Notes: a model not told the origin generated them from the letters alone. A DNA stretch of 64,000 nt from Mesorhizobium sp. B4-1-4 (GCF_006439395.2 NZ_CP083950.1:1674001-1738000), one strand, 5' to 3'; counted from the stretch's first letter, positions 46,725 to 57,034 are shown. Numbers and translations: made by a program.

Positions 46725-49526
46725 TTGACCGACCAAAAGACACCGCGCGGCGCCGACGGCGGCCCCACCGGCATCGAGCCGATCTCCATAATCGAGGAGA
46801 TGCAGAGCTCCTATCTCTCTTACGCGATGAGCGTGATCGTCAGCCGTGCGCTTCCCGATGTGCGCGACGGCCTGAAGCCGGTGCATCGTCGTATCCTCTA
46901 TGCCGCCCATGAGAGCGGCTACCACTGGAACCGCAAATATGTGAAGTCCGCGCGTCCCGTCGCCGACGTGATGGGTAAATACCATCCGCACGGCGATGCC
47001 TCGATCTATGACGCCTTGGTGCGCATGGCGCAGGACTGGTCGCTGCGCGTGCCTCTGATCGACGGCCAAGGCAACTTCGGTTCGATCGACGGCGATCCGC
47101 CGGCGGCCATGCGTTATACCGAATCTCGGCTGACCAAGGTCGCGCATGAGTTGCTGGAGGATATCGACAAGGACACCGTCGACTTCCAGGACACTTATGA
47201 TGCCTCGGACACCGAGCCGAAGGTCCTGCCCGCGCGCTTTCCCAATCTGCTGGTCAACGGCTCCGGCGGCATCGCCGTCGGCATGGCCACCAACATCCCC
47301 CCGCATAATCTCGGTGAGGTCTGCAACGCCGCCATTGCCGTCATCGACAACCCGTCGATCGACCTGCCGGCGCTGATGGAGATCATTCCAGGTCCCGATT
47401 TCCCGACCGGCGGCATCGTGCTTGGCCGTTCCGGTATCTACAGCGCCTATTCCACCGGCCGTGGGTCCATTGTCATGCGCGGCAAGGTCAACATCGAACA
47501 GCGCGGCAATGACCGTGAATCGATCATCATCACCGAGGTTCCCTATCAGGTGAACAAGGCCTCGATGATCGAGAAGATGGCCGAGCTCGTGCGCGACAAG
47601 CGCATCGAGGGCATTTCCGACATCCGCGACGAGAGCGACCGCCAGGGCTACCGGGTTGTCGTCGAGCTGAAGCGCGATGCCGTTGCCGATGTCATCCTCA
47701 ACCAGCTTTACCGTTTCACGCCGCTGCAGACCTCGTTCGGCGCCAACATGGTGGCGCTGAACGGCGGCAAGCCGGAACTGCTGACGCTGACCGATATGCT
47801 GAAGGCGTTCGTCACCTTCCGCGAGGAGGTGATTACACGGCGGACGAAATTCCTGCTGCGCAAAGCGCGCGACCGCGCCCATGTGCTGGTTGGCCTGGCC
47901 ATCGCCGTCGCCAATATCGACGAGGTCATCAAGCTGATCCGTACCGCGCCGGATCCGCAGACGGCGCGCGAACAGTTGATGGAGCGCCGCTGGCCGGCCG
48001 GCGACGTCGAATCGCTGATCCTTCTGATCGACGATCCCCGCCACCGCATCAACGAGGACGGCACCTACAATCTGTCCGAGGAGCAGGCGCGCGCCATCCT
48101 CGAACTGCGCCTGCAGCGCCTGACCGCGCTTGGCCGCGACGAAATCGCCGACGAATTGAACACCATCGGCACCGAAATCGTCGATTATCTCGACATTCTG
48201 TCGTCGCGCGCGCGCGTCCAGCAGATCGTCAAGGACGAGCTCGCCGCCGTGCGCGACGAGTTCGGCACGCCACGCCGCACCGAACTCACCGACGGCGGCG
48301 CCGACATGGAAGACGAGGACCTGATCCAGCGCGAGGATATGGTCGTGACGGTGAGCCATTCCGGCTACATCAAGCGCGTGCCGTTGTCGCTCTACCGGGC
48401 GCAGCGCCGCGGCGGCAAGGGCCGCTCCGGCATGTCGACCAAGGAAGAGGATTTCGTCACCAGGCTGTTCGTGGCCAACACCCACACGCCGGTGCTGTTC
48501 TTCTCCTCGCGCGGCATCGTCTACAAGGAAAAGGTCTGGCGGCTGCCGATCGGCAATCCGCAGTCACGCGGCAAGGCGCTGATCAACATGCTGCCGCTCG
48601 AGCAGGGCGAGCGCATCACCACCATCATGCCGCTGCCGGAAGACGAGACCAGCTGGGGCGAGCTCGACGTGATGTTCGCCACCACGCGCGGCACAGTGCG
48701 CCGCAACAAGCTTTCCGACTTCATCCAGGTCAACCGCAATGGCAAGATCGCCATGAAGCTGGAGGAGGAGGGCGACGAGATCCTCGGCGTCGAGACGTGT
48801 ACCGATAATGACGACGTACTCCTGACCGCCAGCTCCGGCCAGTGCATCCGCTTCTCGGTTGGCGACGTGCGCGTATTCCAGAGCCGCAACTCTGTCGGCG
48901 TGCGCGGCATAGCCATGGCCGATACCGACCGCGTCATTTCCATGGCTGTCATCGAGCATGTCGATGCGCCGCCGGCCGAACGCGCCGCCTATCTCAAGCG
49001 GGCGGCGGTCGAACGGCGGTTGGCTGCCGGTATACCGGGCGAAGAAGAAGAGATCGCGCTGACCAATGAAGAGGTCGACGAGGAAGCGGAGCTGTCCGAC
49101 GAACGCTACGAATTCCTCAAGGCGCATGAGCAGTTCGTGCTGACGGTCACGGAATATGGTTACGGCAAGCGCTCCTCGTCCTATGATTTCCGTCTGACCG
49201 GCCGCGGCGGCAAGGGCATCCGCGCTACTGACGTCTCGAAGACGGCCGAAATCGGCAGGCTGGTGGCGACCTTCCCGGTCGGCAATGACGATCAGATCAT
49301 GCTGGTGTCGGATGGCGGCACCGTCATCCGGGTGCCGGTGAACGGCATCCGTTTCGCAAGCCGGGCCACCAAGGGCGTGACCATCTTCAATACCGCCGAA
49401 GGTGAAAAGGTGGTTTCGGTCGAGCGCATTTCCGAGCCGCAATCGGACGAGGAAAGCGAAGAGACCGTCGAGGGCGTCGCCGACACCACTCCTGCGGCGG
49501 ACCCCGGGCCGGAGACTGCCGAGTAA
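46725..49526 (+). CDS. gyrA: DNA gyrase subunit A
   Basis: 933 residues from a TTG start; no ATG or GTG in frame precedes the conserved [19 protein letters not shown]. The catalytic tyrosine is in [10 protein letters not shown]. The GyrA box (QRRGGKG) needed for negative supercoiling is present, and the C-terminal beta-pinwheel blades end in an acidic tail. In the quinolone-resistance region the sequence is [10 protein letters not shown], with Ala at the position of E. coli Ser83. It introduces negative supercoils with GyrB. A GC hairpin follows the stop. Confidence 0.97.
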   Translation: MTDQKTPRGADGGPTGIEPISIIEEMQSSYLSYAMSVIVSRALPDVRDGLKPVHRRILYAAHESGYHWNRKYVKSARPVADVMGKYHPHGDASIYDALVRMAQDWSLRVPLIDGQGNFGSIDGDPPAAMRYTESRLTKVAHELLEDIDKDTVDFQDTYDASDTEPKVLPARFPNLLVNGSGGIAVGMATNIPPHNLGEVCNAAIAVIDNPSIDLPALMEIIPGPDFPTGGIVLGRSGIYSAYSTGRGSIVMRGKVNIEQRGNDRESIIITEVPYQVNKASMIEKMAELVRDKRIEGISDIRDESDRQGYRVVVELKRDAVADVILNQLYRFTPLQTSFGANMVALNGGKPELLTLTDMLKAFVTFREEVITRRTKFLLRKARDRAHVLVGLAIAVANIDEVIKLIRTAPDPQTAREQLMERRWPAGDVESLILLIDDPRHRINEDGTYNLSEEQARAILELRLQRLTALGRDEIADELNTIGTEIVDYLDILSSRARVQQIVKDELAAVRDEFGTPRRTELTDGGADMEDEDLIQREDMVVTVSHSGYIKRVPLSLYRAQRRGGKGRSGMSTKEEDFVTRLFVANTHTPVLFFSSRGIVYKEKVWRLPIGNPQSRGKALINMLPLEQGERITTIMPLPEDETSWGELDVMFATTRGTVRRNKLSDFIQVNRNGKIAMKLEEEGDEILGVETCTDNDDVLLTASSGQCIRFSVGDVRVFQSRNSVGVRGIAMADTDRVISMAVIEHVDAPPAERAAYLKRAAVERRLAAGIPGEEEEIALTNEEVDEEAELSDERYEFLKAHEQFVLTVTEYGYGKRSSSYDFRLTGRGGKGIRATDVSKTAEIGRLVATFPVGNDDQIMLVSDGGTVIRVPVNGIRFASRATKGVTIFNTAEGEKVVSVERISEPQSDEESEETVEGVADTTPAADPGPETAE

Positions 49527-49555
49527 GTCCGGCCACGGGTCTTTAAACACGGCAA

Positions 49556-49575
49556 CGCCGGCCAATCGGCCGGCG
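49556..49575 (+). terminator. GC hairpin after gyrA
   Basis: Arms cgccggcc (49556-49563) and ggccggcg (49568-49575) pair perfectly around the loop AATC, 29 bases past the gyrA stop. There is no T-run, so it may be a weak or factor-assisted terminator or a message-stabilising structure. Confidence 0.55.
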
Positions 49576-49611
49576 CGGTAGCAAGCTCAGACTGACTTGG
49601 TTCAGGCTGAC

Positions 49612-49764
49612 TTAGTAGTGGCGATACGGCTTGCGGAGGCCGAAGCCTTCAAAACGTTTCGTGGCGGCCTTGACGCGGGCACGTTGCGCCTCCTGATGCA
49701 ACCCGAATACTGTGGCGATCAGCATGGCGACGGTCATTGCGGTGGCGAGCATGTAGATCAGCAT
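49612..49764 (-). CDS. 50-residue membrane protein
   Basis: From ATG 49764 (GGAG 9 bases upstream) a single membrane helix runs from residue 1 to about 23 (LIYMLATAMTVAMLIATVFG), followed by a basic tail (RARVKAATKRFEGFGLRKPYRHY). It would sit in the inner membrane with a positively charged cytoplasmic part. The gene is opposite in direction to gyrA and coaD. The function is unknown; being short, its reality rests on the ribosome-binding site and the clean helix/tail pattern. Confidence 0.65.
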   Translation of the reverse strand: MLIYMLATAMTVAMLIATVFGLHQEAQRARVKAATKRFEGFGLRKPYRHY

Positions 49765-49958
49765 GTGCGTGTTCTCCTGCGCCTTACCAACGGATAGATG
49801 GGGTTTTGGTTTCATCCTATTAAGGTGCAACCTAGTGAACGCTGCGTGAAGGCTTCGTGATCAGCGTGTTCATCTGTCGTTCATGTGCCGGAAAGGGTTC
49901 ACGGACATGATCCCGATCGGATTTGCCTTTGTGAGAGAGGCTCGCTAGAAGCTCCGGC

Positions 49959-50459
49959 ATGACCGAACGCACAGCCCTCTATGCCGGCTCCTTCGACCCG
50001 CTGACCAACGGCCATCTCGATGTGCTGAAAGCGTCTCTGGCGGTTGCAGACATTGTCTACGCCGCGATTGGCATTCATCCGGGCAAGAAGCCGCTGTTCT
50101 CCTTCGAGGAGAGGGTGCACCTCATCGAAGCGGCGACGAAGGCTGAATTCGGCCGCGACGGGACCCGCATCAAGGTGGTCGCCTTTGACGGGCTGGTCAT
50201 CGATGCCGCCAGGAAACAGGGAGCCTCGATCATGATCCGCGGCCTGCGCGACGGTACCGATCTCGACTACGAGATGCAGATGGCCGGCATGAACGAGACC
50301 ATGGCGCCGGAATTGCAGACGGTTTTTCTGCCCGCCAGCCCTTCGGTGCGCACCATTACCGCCACACTTGTGCGCCAGATTGCCTCGATGGGAGGCGACA
50401 TCCACCCCTTCGTGCCGGCGGCGGTTGCCGGCGCGCTCACCGCCAAATTCGCAAAATAA
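49959..50459 (+). CDS. coaD: phosphopantetheine adenylyltransferase
   Basis: 166 residues, normal length. The nucleotidyl-transferase motif is [15 protein letters not shown] (T/HxGH form). It transfers AMP from ATP to phosphopantetheine, the penultimate step of coenzyme A synthesis. The C-terminal half has [19 protein letters not shown], which contacts substrate. The next gene starts 17 bases after the stop, so an operon with the two cyclophilins is likely. Confidence 0.96.
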   Translation: MTERTALYAGSFDPLTNGHLDVLKASLAVADIVYAAIGIHPGKKPLFSFEERVHLIEAATKAEFGRDGTRIKVVAFDGLVIDAARKQGASIMIRGLRDGTDLDYEMQMAGMNETMAPELQTVFLPASPSVRTITATLVRQIASMGGDIHPFVPAAVAGALTAKFAK

Positions 50460-50476
50460 GTTTCCCGGAGAAGACC

Positions 50477-51064
50477 ATGCAGCTGAAGAAGCTTGCCTCG
50501 TTCCTCGTCGTGCTCGCCGGTCTCGTGACCGCATCGGTCTCGGCCTATGCCGCCGATCCCGAAAACACCATGATCATCACGCTGAAGGACGGCGACGTGA
50601 CCATCGCGCTTCGGCCCGATCTGGCGCCCAAGCATGTCGCGCAGATCAAGAAGCTCGTGCGTGAGCATGCCTACGACAATGTCGCGTTCCACCGCGTCAT
50701 CGACGGCTTCATGGCCCAGACCGGCGACGTCAAGTTCGGCAACATGAAGAAGGGTTTCAATGCCCAGGCCGTCGGCACCGGAGGTTCCGATCTTCCCGAC
50801 CTGCCGGCCGAATTCTCGCAGACCGAGCACTACAAGCGCGGCGTGGTCGGCATGGCCCGCTCGCAGGATCCGAACTCCGCCAATTCGCAGTTCTTCATCA
50901 TGTTCGCGCCGGCGCCGCCGCTCGATGGCCAGTACACCATCGTCGGCAATGTCGTCAGCGGCATGGAACTGGTCGACAAGATCAAGAAGGGCGATGAGGC
51001 GGACAATGGCACGGTCGCCGATCCCGACCGGATGATCAAGGTGCGCATCGCCGCCGACAAATAA
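50477..51064 (+). CDS. exported cyclophilin-type peptidyl-prolyl isomerase
   Basis: 195 residues. A signal peptide (KLASFLVVLAGLVTASVSAYA-A) sends it to the periplasm. The cyclophilin core shows FHRVIDGFMAQTGD (catalytic Arg and Phe/Met), MARSQDPNSANSQFFIMF and the C-terminal YTIVGNVVSGMELVDKI. It assists folding of exported proteins by cis-trans isomerisation of proline bonds. The neighbouring gene is a cytoplasmic version of the same protein, so the pair arose by duplication. Confidence 0.95.
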   Translation: MQLKKLASFLVVLAGLVTASVSAYAADPENTMIITLKDGDVTIALRPDLAPKHVAQIKKLVREHAYDNVAFHRVIDGFMAQTGDVKFGNMKKGFNAQAVGTGGSDLPDLPAEFSQTEHYKRGVVGMARSQDPNSANSQFFIMFAPAPPLDGQYTIVGNVVSGMELVDKIKKGDEADNGTVADPDRMIKVRIAADK

Positions 51065-51090
51065 TTCTGTTTTGAAAAAGGATATCTGAC

Positions 51091-51603
51091 ATGGCCGAAA
51101 TCAAGGACCGCGAGAACGCGCTCATCATGGAAACGACCAAGGGCGAGGTCGTCATCGAAATGTTTCCCGACCTGGCGCCCGGCCATGTCGCCCGCATCAA
51201 GGAACTGGCGCGTGAGGGCGCTTATGACGGCGTGGTGTTCCACCGCGTCATCGAGGGCTTCATGGCGCAGACCGGCGACGTCAAGTTCGGCAATTCGTCC
51301 AAGCCGACTTTCGCGCCGTCCCGCGCGGGCATGGGCGGCTCCGACAAGCCGGACCTGAAGGCTGAATTCTCCAACGCCAATCACGGCCGCGGCACTTGCT
51401 CGATGGCCCGCGCCCAGAACCCGAACTCGGCCAATTCGCAGTTTTTCATCTGCTTCGACGATGCCGCGTTCCTCAACCGCCAGTACACAGTCTGGGGCCA
51501 GGTGATCGAAGGCATGGACAATGTCGACAAGATCAAGCGCGGCGAGCCGGTGCAGGACCCCGACAAGATCGTGTCGCTGAAGGTCGCGGCCGACGTCAAG
51601 TAA
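51091..51603 (+). CDS. ppiB: cytoplasmic cyclophilin-type peptidyl-prolyl isomerase
   Basis: 170 residues with no signal peptide. It shares FHRVIEGFMAQTGDVKFGN and ANSQFFICFDDAAFLN with its upstream paralog. The C-terminus reads YTVWGQVIEGMDNVDKIKRG. It acts in the cytoplasm on proline bonds. The gap to the paralog is 26 bases and the next membrane gene starts 11 bases on, so all belong to one transcription unit. Confidence 0.94.
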   Translation: MAEIKDRENALIMETTKGEVVIEMFPDLAPGHVARIKELAREGAYDGVVFHRVIEGFMAQTGDVKFGNSSKPTFAPSRAGMGGSDKPDLKAEFSNANHGRGTCSMARAQNPNSANSQFFICFDDAAFLNRQYTVWGQVIEGMDNVDKIKRGEPVQDPDKIVSLKVAADVK

Positions 51604-51614
51604 GGCAGATAACA

Positions 51615-52064
51615 ATGATGGGCGTCGTCTGGTCGCTTCTCGGCATCCTGTCCGGCGCCTTCATTGCCATTCAGGCGCCGATCAATTCGCAGTTGGCGCG
51701 CGGCCTGGGGCTCCCGGTCGCGGCGGCCGCGTTTTCGTTCCTGTCGGGCGCTATCGTGCTTGGCATCATCTCCGTCACGGTGGTGAAGCTGCAAGGCATT
51801 TCGCTCGACTGGAAGGCACCGGCGCCGTGGCTGTTCGTCGCCGGCGGCATGCTCGGCGGCTTCTATGTCACGCTCTCGACGATTCTCACGCCGCGCATCG
51901 GCGCTGCCGCGCTGATGGCGTTCCTGGTGGCCGGCCAGCTGCTGGCCGGCATGCTCATCGACCGCGTCGGCTTCCTTGGTGTCGCGGTGCGTGAAATCTC
52001 GCTCGGCCGCGTCGCCGGCGCGGTGCTGCTCTTGGTCGGGGCACTGCTCGTCCGGCTGTTTTGA
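51615..52064 (+). CDS. DMT-like membrane protein, DUF606/YdcZ family
   Basis: 149 residues from the ATG at 51615; a second ATG follows. Five hydrophobic helices are seen, starting VVWSLLGILSGAFIAIQAPINSQLARG, the opening of the YdcZ family, an EamA/DMT relative that often works as a pair of half-size proteins. The substrate is unknown. It ends 6 bases before queA. Confidence 0.85.
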   Translation: MMGVVWSLLGILSGAFIAIQAPINSQLARGLGLPVAAAAFSFLSGAIVLGIISVTVVKLQGISLDWKAPAPWLFVAGGMLGGFYVTLSTILTPRIGAAALMAFLVAGQLLAGMLIDRVGFLGVAVREISLGRVAGAVLLLVGALLVRLF

Positions 52065-52070
52065 TTTCCA

Positions 52071-53156
52071 ATGCGTGTCGACCTCTTTGATTTTGACCTT
52101 CCGGAGCAGCGCATCGCGCTTCGCCCGGCAGAGCCGCGCGACAGCGCCAGGATGCTGGTGGTCAAACCGGGCGAGGCGCTCGATGACCGGACGGTTGGCG
52201 ATCTGCCTTCCTTGCTCAAGGCCGGCGACGTTCTGGTGTTCAACGACACCAAGGTCATTCCGGCGCAGCTCAAAGGCATCAGACGGCGCGGCGAAGCGCA
52301 GGCGCAGGTCGAGGCCACACTGCATATGCGCGTGGCGCCGGATCGGTGGCTCGCCTTCATGCGGCCAGGCAAGCGCATCGTCGCCGGCGACCGCATCCAT
52401 TTTGGCCGTGACGGCAATTCCTGTTTCCTTGGCCAGCTCGATGCCACGGTGATCGAGAAAGGCGAGGGCGGCGAGGCGCTGCTCGGCTTTGACCTGTCGG
52501 GGCCTTTCCTCGACGAAGCGTTGCACGCCGTCGGCCATATCCCGTTGCCGCCTTACATCGCCTCGAAGCGCGACGACGACGAGCGCGACCGCGCCGACTA
52601 CCAGACCATCTATGCCCGCGAGGAAGGGGCGGTTGCGGCGCCTACGGCCGGCCTGCATTTCACGCCGGAGCTTTTCGCGACACTCGATGCCAAAGGGGTC
52701 GAGCGCCACTTCGTCACCTTGCATGTCGGTGCCGGCACGTTCCTGCCGGTGAAGGCAGCCGACACCGCCGATCACAAGATGCATGCCGAGATCGGCTCCG
52801 TCAGTCAGGCGACCGCCGACGCCTTGAATGCTGCGAAGGCGAGGGGCGGGCGTATCATTGCCGTTGGCACGACTTCGCTGCGCCTGCTGGAGAGCGCCGC
52901 GCGTGAGGATGGCGCACTGGCTGAATGGTCGGGCCCGACAGACATCTTCATCACGCCTGGCTATCGCTTTCGCACCGCCGACATGCTGATGACCAATTTC
53001 CATCTGCCTCGCTCGACGCTGTTCATGCTGGTTTCGGCCTTCAGCGGCCTCGACACGATGCGTGCGGCCTATGCGCATGCCATCGCTAACCACTACAGGT
53101 TCTATTCCTACGGAGACGCGAGCCTGCTTTACCGCGCGCGGATGAGCCCTGCATGA
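52071..53156 (+). CDS. queA: S-adenosylmethionine:tRNA ribosyltransferase-isomerase
   Basis: 361 residues. QueA moves the ribosyl part of AdoMet to preQ1 in tRNA to make epoxyqueuosine. Signatures are [21 protein letters not shown] at the start, [24 protein letters not shown] and [17 protein letters not shown]. The tgt gene, one step earlier in queuosine synthesis, follows 60 bases later. Confidence 0.96.
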   Translation: MRVDLFDFDLPEQRIALRPAEPRDSARMLVVKPGEALDDRTVGDLPSLLKAGDVLVFNDTKVIPAQLKGIRRRGEAQAQVEATLHMRVAPDRWLAFMRPGKRIVAGDRIHFGRDGNSCFLGQLDATVIEKGEGGEALLGFDLSGPFLDEALHAVGHIPLPPYIASKRDDDERDRADYQTIYAREEGAVAAPTAGLHFTPELFATLDAKGVERHFVTLHVGAGTFLPVKAADTADHKMHAEIGSVSQATADALNAAKARGGRIIAVGTTSLRLLESAAREDGALAEWSGPTDIFITPGYRFRTADMLMTNFHLPRSTLFMLVSAFSGLDTMRAAYAHAIANHYRFYSYGDASLLYRARMSPA

Positions 53157-53216
53157 TCCAATGCCCGTCGCTCAACACGCAGGCGCCGTGTGCGCCAATC
53201 CACGACAAGGACTTCA

Positions 53217-54347
53217 ATGACTAAGCCGTTCAGCTTCAAGGTTCTGGCGACCGACGGCAAGGCGCGGCGCGGTTTGATCGACATGCCGCGCGGCGAAATC
53301 CGCACGCCCGCCTTCATGCCGGTCGGCACCGGCGGTACGGTCAAGACCATGTACATGGATCAGGTGCGCGGCGTCGGCGCCGACATCATCCTGGGCAATA
53401 CCTATCATCTGATGCTGCGGCCCGGCGCCGAGCGCGTGGCGCGGCTTGGCGGTTTGCATGAGTTCGCCCGCTGGCCGCATCCGATCCTGACCGACAGCGG
53501 CGGTTTCCAGGTGATGTCCCTGTCGAAGCTGAGAAAGCTGAGCGAGAAAGGCGTTACCTTCCGCTCGCATATCGACGGCGCCCCTTACGAGATGTCGCCG
53601 GAGCGTTCGATCGAGATTCAAGGTTTGCTCGATTCCGATATCCAGATGCAGCTCGACGAATGCACGGCGCTGCCGGCCGAGCTGAAGGAGATCGAGCGCG
53701 CCATGGAGTTGTCGCTGCGCTGGGCCGAGCGCTGCAAAATGGCGTTCGGCGACCAGCCCGGCAAGGCGATGTTCGGCATCGTACAGGGCGGCGACAACGC
53801 GGCGCTCAGGATGCGGTCCGCGCAGGCGCTGAGCGCGATGAACCTGAAGGGTTACGCGGTCGGGGGGCTGGCCGTCGGCGAGTCCCAAGCGGTGATGCTT
53901 GAGATGCTTGACATCACCTGTCCGGAGCTGCCTCAGGACAAGCCTCGCTACCTCATGGGCGTCGGCACGCCGGATGATATCCTGAAATCGGTGGCGCGCG
54001 GCATCGACATGTTCGATTGCGTGATGCCGACGCGGGCGGGCCGCCATGGCCTTGCCTACACCAGGCGCGGCAAGGTCAACCTGCGCAACGCCCGCCATGC
54101 CGATGATCCGCGCCCGCTCGACGAGGAAAGCGACTGCCCGGCGACGCGCGATTATTCGCGTGCCTATCTGCATCATCTGGTGCGCTCGCAGGAGGCGCTC
54201 GGCGCGATGCTGCTGACCTGGAACAACCTGTCCTACTACCAGAAGCTGATGCAGGACATCCGGGCGGCGGTCGAAGCCGGCAGCTTCGAGACGCGCGGGG
54301 CCGAGATCACCGAGGGCTGGGCGAGGGGCGATATCCCCACGCTATAG
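53217..54347 (+). CDS. tgt: tRNA-guanine transglycosylase, zinc-site residues replaced
   Basis: 376 residues from the ATG at 53217 after AAGGA; the upstream in-frame start is poor. It exchanges guanine-34 for preQ1. The general acid/base D93 (in LTDSGGFQ) and the nucleophile D267 (in MFDCVMPTR) are present. The zinc site, Cys-x-Cys-x2-Cys plus His in E. coli, is altered: S305, C307, T310 and N336 occupy the four positions, so zinc binding is probably lost while the active site is kept. The fold may be stabilised another way. Confidence 0.95.
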   Translation: MTKPFSFKVLATDGKARRGLIDMPRGEIRTPAFMPVGTGGTVKTMYMDQVRGVGADIILGNTYHLMLRPGAERVARLGGLHEFARWPHPILTDSGGFQVMSLSKLRKLSEKGVTFRSHIDGAPYEMSPERSIEIQGLLDSDIQMQLDECTALPAELKEIERAMELSLRWAERCKMAFGDQPGKAMFGIVQGGDNAALRMRSAQALSAMNLKGYAVGGLAVGESQAVMLEMLDITCPELPQDKPRYLMGVGTPDDILKSVARGIDMFDCVMPTRAGRHGLAYTRRGKVNLRNARHADDPRPLDEESDCPATRDYSRAYLHHLVRSQEALGAMLLTWNNLSYYQKLMQDIRAAVEAGSFETRGAEITEGWARGDIPTL

Positions 54348-54351
54348 CCGT

Positions 54352-54771
54352 TCAGGTGCTGAGCGAGTTCGACGCCCGCAGGCTGCAGCCGGTGATCCGG
54401 AACGTGCCGTCGGGCTGCTGCTGCAACGTGTAGACCGCCTCGTAGTCCTTGCCGTCGGGGCCGACGATCAGCACCTGCTGGATGATCGAACCTGGGCTCG
54501 TCTCCTCGACCTTGCCGAAGGAGTAGGTTTGTGGCTTGCGTACCGGTGCATAGCCATTGGTGACCATGTTCATGAAGGTGTCGACGGTCGGGAAGATCTG
54601 TTTCACATTCGGCGCCGCGAAGCTGTAGGCGGTGGCGCCGTCATTGGCGATGAAGGCTTTCAGCTGACCATCTATGGCTGCCTGGGCCGCCTTGATATCG
54701 GCATCGCCGGCAGACGCCGAGGAAGCGAGTATCAGCGGACCCAAGGCAAATGCGAAAAGTGTGCGGCGCAT
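54352..54771 (-). CDS. secreted DUF4864 protein
   Basis: 139 residues from the ATG at 54771 with AGGGAGA upstream. The signal peptide is RRTLFAFALGPLILASSASA-G. The mature part has the DUF4864 pattern of a small NTF2-like fold: IDGQLKAFIANDGATAYSFAAP, FPTVDTFMNMV, and IQQVLIVGPDGKDYEAVYTL. The function is unknown. It ends 4 bases from the tgt stop (convergent). Confidence 0.85.
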   Translation of the reverse strand: MRRTLFAFALGPLILASSASAGDADIKAAQAAIDGQLKAFIANDGATAYSFAAPNVKQIFPTVDTFMNMVTNGYAPVRKPQTYSFGKVEETSPGSIIQQVLIVGPDGKDYEAVYTLQQQPDGTFRITGCSLRASNSLST

Positions 54772-55071
54772 GACCGGTCTCCCTTGTCCTCGAAAGCCGC
54801 CATTGAAAAAGCCGTCGGCGGGTATTCTAACATACGCATGACGGCGCTTCACGGTTGCAGCGGCTGCCAATATTCGTTCGCTGCAGCAGATTGCTTATGC
54901 TGATGGCCAATGAGCTGGGCTTTCCGAACACTGCACTAACGATATTTTCGGCTCCGTAGGGTCGACATCGCCAGTGTCCGCGCCGGCTAAGTGCGCATTC
55001 CAACGCTTGAAAGGCCGCCTCCAGTCTGCCAGAAGGGCCGCTTGGACCTGGAAGTTTAGCGGGACGAAGCC
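54772..55071. other. 300-bp intergenic region, no feature seen
   Basis: It separates the divergent DUF4864 and Lrp-like genes and should carry both promoters. No repeat, RNA gene or clear operator was recognised; base composition is ordinary for the window. Confidence 0.5.
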
Positions 55072-55308
55072 ATGAAGGCGTTTTTCGTGCAGATCAAATG
55101 CGAGCTGGGCAAATCCTATGAGGTTGCCAGCGCGCTTGCCGATGCCGAGATCGCGTCGGAAATCTATTCCACCGCCGGCAATTACGATCTGCTCGCCAAA
55201 TTCTATGTCGACGACGAGGAAGACGTCGGACATTTCGTCAATGAAAAGGTGCAGGTTCTGCCGGGCATCAAGGACACCTTCACCGTCGTCACGTTTCGCG
55301 CCTTCTAG
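55072..55308 (+). CDS. stand-alone Lrp/AsnC ligand-binding (RAM) domain protein
   Basis: 78 residues that match only the C-terminal RAM domain of Lrp/AsnC regulators: FFVQIKCELGKSYEVASAL, then IYSTAGNYDLLAKFYVDD and LPGIKDTFTVVTF. There is no helix-turn-helix, so it cannot bind DNA by itself. Single RAM proteins form rings and may bind amino acids or modulate other Lrp proteins. The ribosome-binding site GGGACGAAG is upstream. It is on the strand of the Anbu cluster but 165 bp before it. Confidence 0.9.
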   Translation: MKAFFVQIKCELGKSYEVASALADAEIASEIYSTAGNYDLLAKFYVDDEEDVGHFVNEKVQVLPGIKDTFTVVTFRAF

Positions 55309-55473
55309 CTGCCGAGCGGATTTGCCCGGGCATCAGGCACAGCCTGAGCAAGGTGATATTTCAGCTGCCTTAATTTTAGGCAAGCGCAAGATACTGATCG
55401 GCTGCACCCCTCAAATCACCGATTGCGCTTGATTTTCTCCGGCGACGCCAGTGAAATGGCGTCACAGGGGAGT

Positions 55474-56892
55474 ATGCGATTGGCAGCGTTCGATGAAATG
55501 CTTCCGGAGGTCTCCGGACTTAGAAGACCGTATTCGGCTTATGACCGTTGGCTGAAGGAGCAGGATCCAGCCAGGCTTACCGAGAAGATGCAGGACGCCG
55601 AACGCGTCTTCCGCAAAACCGGCATCACCTTCGCCGTCTATGGCGAGCAGGAAGCCTCCGAGCGGCTCATTCCTTTCGACATCGTTCCGCGCATTATTTC
55701 CGGCCAGGAATGGCGGCGCCTGACACAAGGCATCGAACAGCGCGTGCAGGCGCTGAACGCCTTCCTAGACGATATCTACCATCGCCAGGAGATCCTGCGC
55801 GCCGGCCGTGTCCCCAAGGACCTGATCGCCAGGAACGAGGCTTTCCTGCCGGAGATGATCGGTGTGCGGCCGCCGGCCGGCGTCTACACCCACATCATCG
55901 GCGTCGATATCGTACGCATCAGCGAGGACGAGTTCTACGTTCTGGAGGACAATGCGCGCACGCCGTCCGGTGTCTCCTACATGCTGGAGAACCGCGAGAC
56001 GATGATGCAGCTGTTCCCCGAGCTGTTCCAGAAGATCAAGGTGCGGCCGGTGGAGAATTACCCCCAGCTGCTGCGCCAGTCGCTGGCGGCGGTTCGCCCC
56101 CAGAGCACCAAGGGCGCGCCGACCATCGCGGTGCTGACGCCCGGTAGCTACAATTCCGCCTATTTCGAGCACGCCTTCCTCGCCGACCAGATGGGGGTTC
56201 AACTGGTCGAGGGCCAGGACCTGCGCGTTATCGACGGCCACGTCGCGATGCGCACGACCGAAGGCTATAAGCAGATCGACGTGCTCTACCGCCGTGTGGA
56301 CGATTCCTTCCTCGATCCGCTGACCTTCCGGCCGGATTCGGCTCTGGGCATACCCGGCATCATGGATGTCTACCGCGCCGGCAACATCACCATCGCCAAT
56401 GCGCCGGGCACCGGTATCGCCGACGACAAGGCGATCTACTCCTACATGCCCGAGATCGTCGAATTCTACACCGGCCGCAAGGCGATCCTTGGCAACATTC
56501 CCACCTGGCGCTGTTCCGAGCCGGACAGCCTCAAATATGTGCTCGAGCACATCCACGAACTGGTAATCAAGGAAGTCCATGGCTCCGGCGGCTACGGCAT
56601 GCTGGTGGGACCGGCCGCGACCAAGCAGGAATGCGAGGATTTTGCCAAGAAGCTGGCCGCGAAGCCTTCCAACTATATCGCCCAGCCGACACTGGCGCTG
56701 TCGACCTGTCCGATCCTGACCGGGAAGGGGTTGGCGCCGCGCCATGTCGATCTCCGGCCCTACGTGCTGGTCTCCGACCGCATCCAGATCGTGCCGGGCG
56801 GGCTGACGCGGGTTGCGCTGAAGGAAGGTTCGCTGGTCGTGAACTCCTCACAAGGCGGCGGCACCAAGGATACCTGGGTGCTGGATGATTGA
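55474..56892 (+). CDS. circularly permuted ATP-grasp protein of the Anbu cluster
   Basis: 472 residues from the ATG at 55474, preceded by AGGGGAG; a TTG at 55423 or ATG at 55456 would add unconserved residues. The type-2 permuted ATP-grasp signature is seen: LEDNARTPSGVSYMLENR at about 170, a DDK segment and VIKEVHGSGGYGMLVGP. ATP-grasp enzymes of this type are thought to join amino acids or peptides to a carboxyl group. The gene heads a run of four with alpha-E, transglutaminase-like and Anbu. A heptamer repeat follows. Confidence 0.9.
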   Translation: MRLAAFDEMLPEVSGLRRPYSAYDRWLKEQDPARLTEKMQDAERVFRKTGITFAVYGEQEASERLIPFDIVPRIISGQEWRRLTQGIEQRVQALNAFLDDIYHRQEILRAGRVPKDLIARNEAFLPEMIGVRPPAGVYTHIIGVDIVRISEDEFYVLEDNARTPSGVSYMLENRETMMQLFPELFQKIKVRPVENYPQLLRQSLAAVRPQSTKGAPTIAVLTPGSYNSAYFEHAFLADQMGVQLVEGQDLRVIDGHVAMRTTEGYKQIDVLYRRVDDSFLDPLTFRPDSALGIPGIMDVYRAGNITIANAPGTGIADDKAIYSYMPEIVEFYTGRKAILGNIPTWRCSEPDSLKYVLEHIHELVIKEVHGSGGYGMLVGPAATKQECEDFAKKLAAKPSNYIAQPTLALSTCPILTGKGLAPRHVDLRPYVLVSDRIQIVPGGLTRVALKEGSLVVNSSQGGGTKDTWVLDD

Positions 56893-56896
56893 GATG

Positions 56897-56938
<42 letters not shown>

Positions 56939-56990
56939 GAGGGGGACAGCGCATGCCATATCCAGTGGAGATTCAACTGTTTACTACTGA

Positions 56991-57014
56991 CTACTCACTA
57001 TTCCCTACTCACTA
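56991..57014 (+). repeat. direct repeat ctactcacta, spacing 14 bp
   Basis: Two exact copies of the 10-mer ctactcacta at 56991-57000 and 57005-57014 are separated by ttcc. Together with the upstream TACTACTGA they look like the complement-flavoured partner of the GGCAGTA tract. Confidence 0.7.
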
Positions 57015-57034
57015 GCTCGAAGGGGCCGCTTCAC

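Noticed and set aside
46623..48485. Minus-strand open frame of about 620 codons opposite gyrA
   Set aside because: Antisense to highly conserved gyrA sequence; no recognisable protein.
49580..49620. Imperfect 15-bp direct repeat (cagactgacttggtt / caggctgacttagta)
   Set aside because: Short, imperfect and partly at the end of a small gene; no evident role.
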